Assembly (NCBI RefSeq): GCF_018812025.1 | Contig: NC_063045.1 | Location: 46,719,352-46,783,351 of the forward strand | DNA length: 64,000 nt | Direction: 5' to 3' | Origin: Megalobrama amblycephala | Taxonomy: Eukaryota > Chordata > Actinopteri > Cypriniformes > Xenocyprididae | In this document: positions 63,091-64,000 of the stretch, piece after piece | Numbering within the stretch: the stretch's first letter is position 1 | How the letters are laid out: the number at the start of each line of letters is the position of its first letter | Made by a program: the position numbers and the translations under genes | Notes under the pieces: generated by a model | Seen by the model: the letters and a program-made list of their open reading frames with translations, nothing else | Databases searched by the model: none | What the model was told of the DNA's origin: nothing

Positions 63091-64000
63091 TTAGGATGAT
63101 ATTCTGGTCCCTAGATACAGCTAAGTGGCACTAGTTGTCATGAAAGATAAAAAGCTTTGTTTATGGTCATATGCAATATAATATAATATTGTATATTATA
63201 ATATTTTCATCTGCTAATATTAATTGCATATAATATGCAATACTTTGAATACAAAACATAAAAAAACCCAAGTCAAAACCCTTGAAAACAGAAATTGTAT
63301 GCTCAAGACTTGCGCATATTAACCTGGAACTAAATATTTTAAGCTTCTGAGGTTTTATATTGCTCTCTTTTAAGCAATAAACCCTTTTGTGAGTCAAACT
63401 GTATGAAAAGCTTTTTATCGTACAGAGCAGAGTGAGGACTTTGTTCCTCCGGCAGTGAGTTTTTAAACAGGGATTTACACTGTTTTTTGCACTAAGCCAG
63501 ATTCTGCTCTAAAGGCATTAAACACACAGAAGTAAGCTAAGGCCTAAGGGCAGTATTCTATTCATTAATCACGTTCTTCAATTTACTAACTGGTTCTGAT
63601 ACAGTTTGTTTAAATAAGGCACAGGGATTTGATCAGCGAAAAGCGTGCAGAGCCTGATCTGAGATCAGACGTCTTTTATACGGACTGAAGCAGGGATCAA
63701 ATACACAGCAATGACCAAAGTAGAGAGATTGCAGAAGCTGATTTCATGAGACTGGGATTGTCTTGGGAATATAAGCCAACAAGAACAAAAAGAGAGAGCG
63801 TTACTAACTCAAGGCTAAATCCCTGCACTAATGCCAAGGACTGATAACACCAAAGAAGTGTTAATTAGAGGCTCAACTCATCCTCCCGGCCAATCACATT
63901 TTCACGGTCACTCAGAGCATGCTAATTTACATGCCTCCCGTCCAATCACATCAGCACAAACTCTTCGGCTATGCTAATACTCTGTTGTCTGGAGCTAAAA

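Larger units (their letters stand above)
62410..64000. other. upstream auts2 intron, window end
   Basis: Contains TG runs at about 62770-62840, an (AT)n run at 62912-62949 and degenerate GGTTGCTA-type tandem units at about 62995-63090. The last 160 bases carry two CCAATCACAT motifs and ATGCTAAT motifs, which could be regulatory. No exon recognised. Confidence 0.5.

Overview
The window looks like intronic and exonic DNA from a teleost fish, most likely a cyprinid (zebrafish, carp or goldfish group). Four spliced coding exons on the minus strand match AUTS2. The rest is AT-rich DNA with very long CA and TA microsatellites and fish-type DNA transposons (Tc1/mariner, hAT, Kolobok-like TTAA elements, small foldback MITEs), tRNA-derived SINE pieces and a miniature LTR element. 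Repeat family names come from memory of cyprinid repeats, with no database search. Species and paralogue (auts2a or auts2b, less likely fbrsl1) cannot be fixed.

Gene layout (minus strand, so the gene runs from high to low coordinates). A 49 bp exon (30692-30740) is followed by a 27.5 kb intron and then three closely spaced exons (2616-3153, 1516-1793, 1103-1320). All donors and acceptors are canonical GT/AG and all three junctions keep the reading frame. The four exons give about 361 codons of AUTS2: a short acidic-serine segment, the proline-rich region and the His-Gln/His-Thr repeat. They probably correspond to human exons 6 to 9. The window ends inside the next intron at the low end. From 30.7 kb to 64 kb it is upstream intron with no further exon that I can support. 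A CpG-rich segment at about 31.88-32.60 kb, just upstream of the 49 bp exon, looks like an internal alternative promoter.

Transposon layout. 3.4-13.1 kb has a Harbinger-like MITE, two hairpins or MITEs, SINE pieces, a rearranged Tc1/mariner remnant with 110 bp inverted arms, and a 1.55 kb TTAA-flanked element. 20.5-21.9 kb has a Tc1 transposase relic inside a hAT element inside an older MITE. 36.1-36.8 and 46.2-47.5 kb hold two TTAA-flanked elements with the same termini, both carrying broken THAP zinc-finger sequence (Kolobok-like). 54.0-54.4 kb is a foldback element built of short AATTGCGA-type units. 59.3-62.4 kb is a dense cluster: a minus-strand solo LTR, a 1.55 kb mariner palindrome with about 600 bp arms, and a 999 bp miniature LTR retrotransposon with a 5 bp target duplication.

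I found no convincing second protein gene, rRNA, intact tRNA or CRISPR array. Most open reading frames in the window are chance frames in introns or dipeptide frames read through microsatellites.
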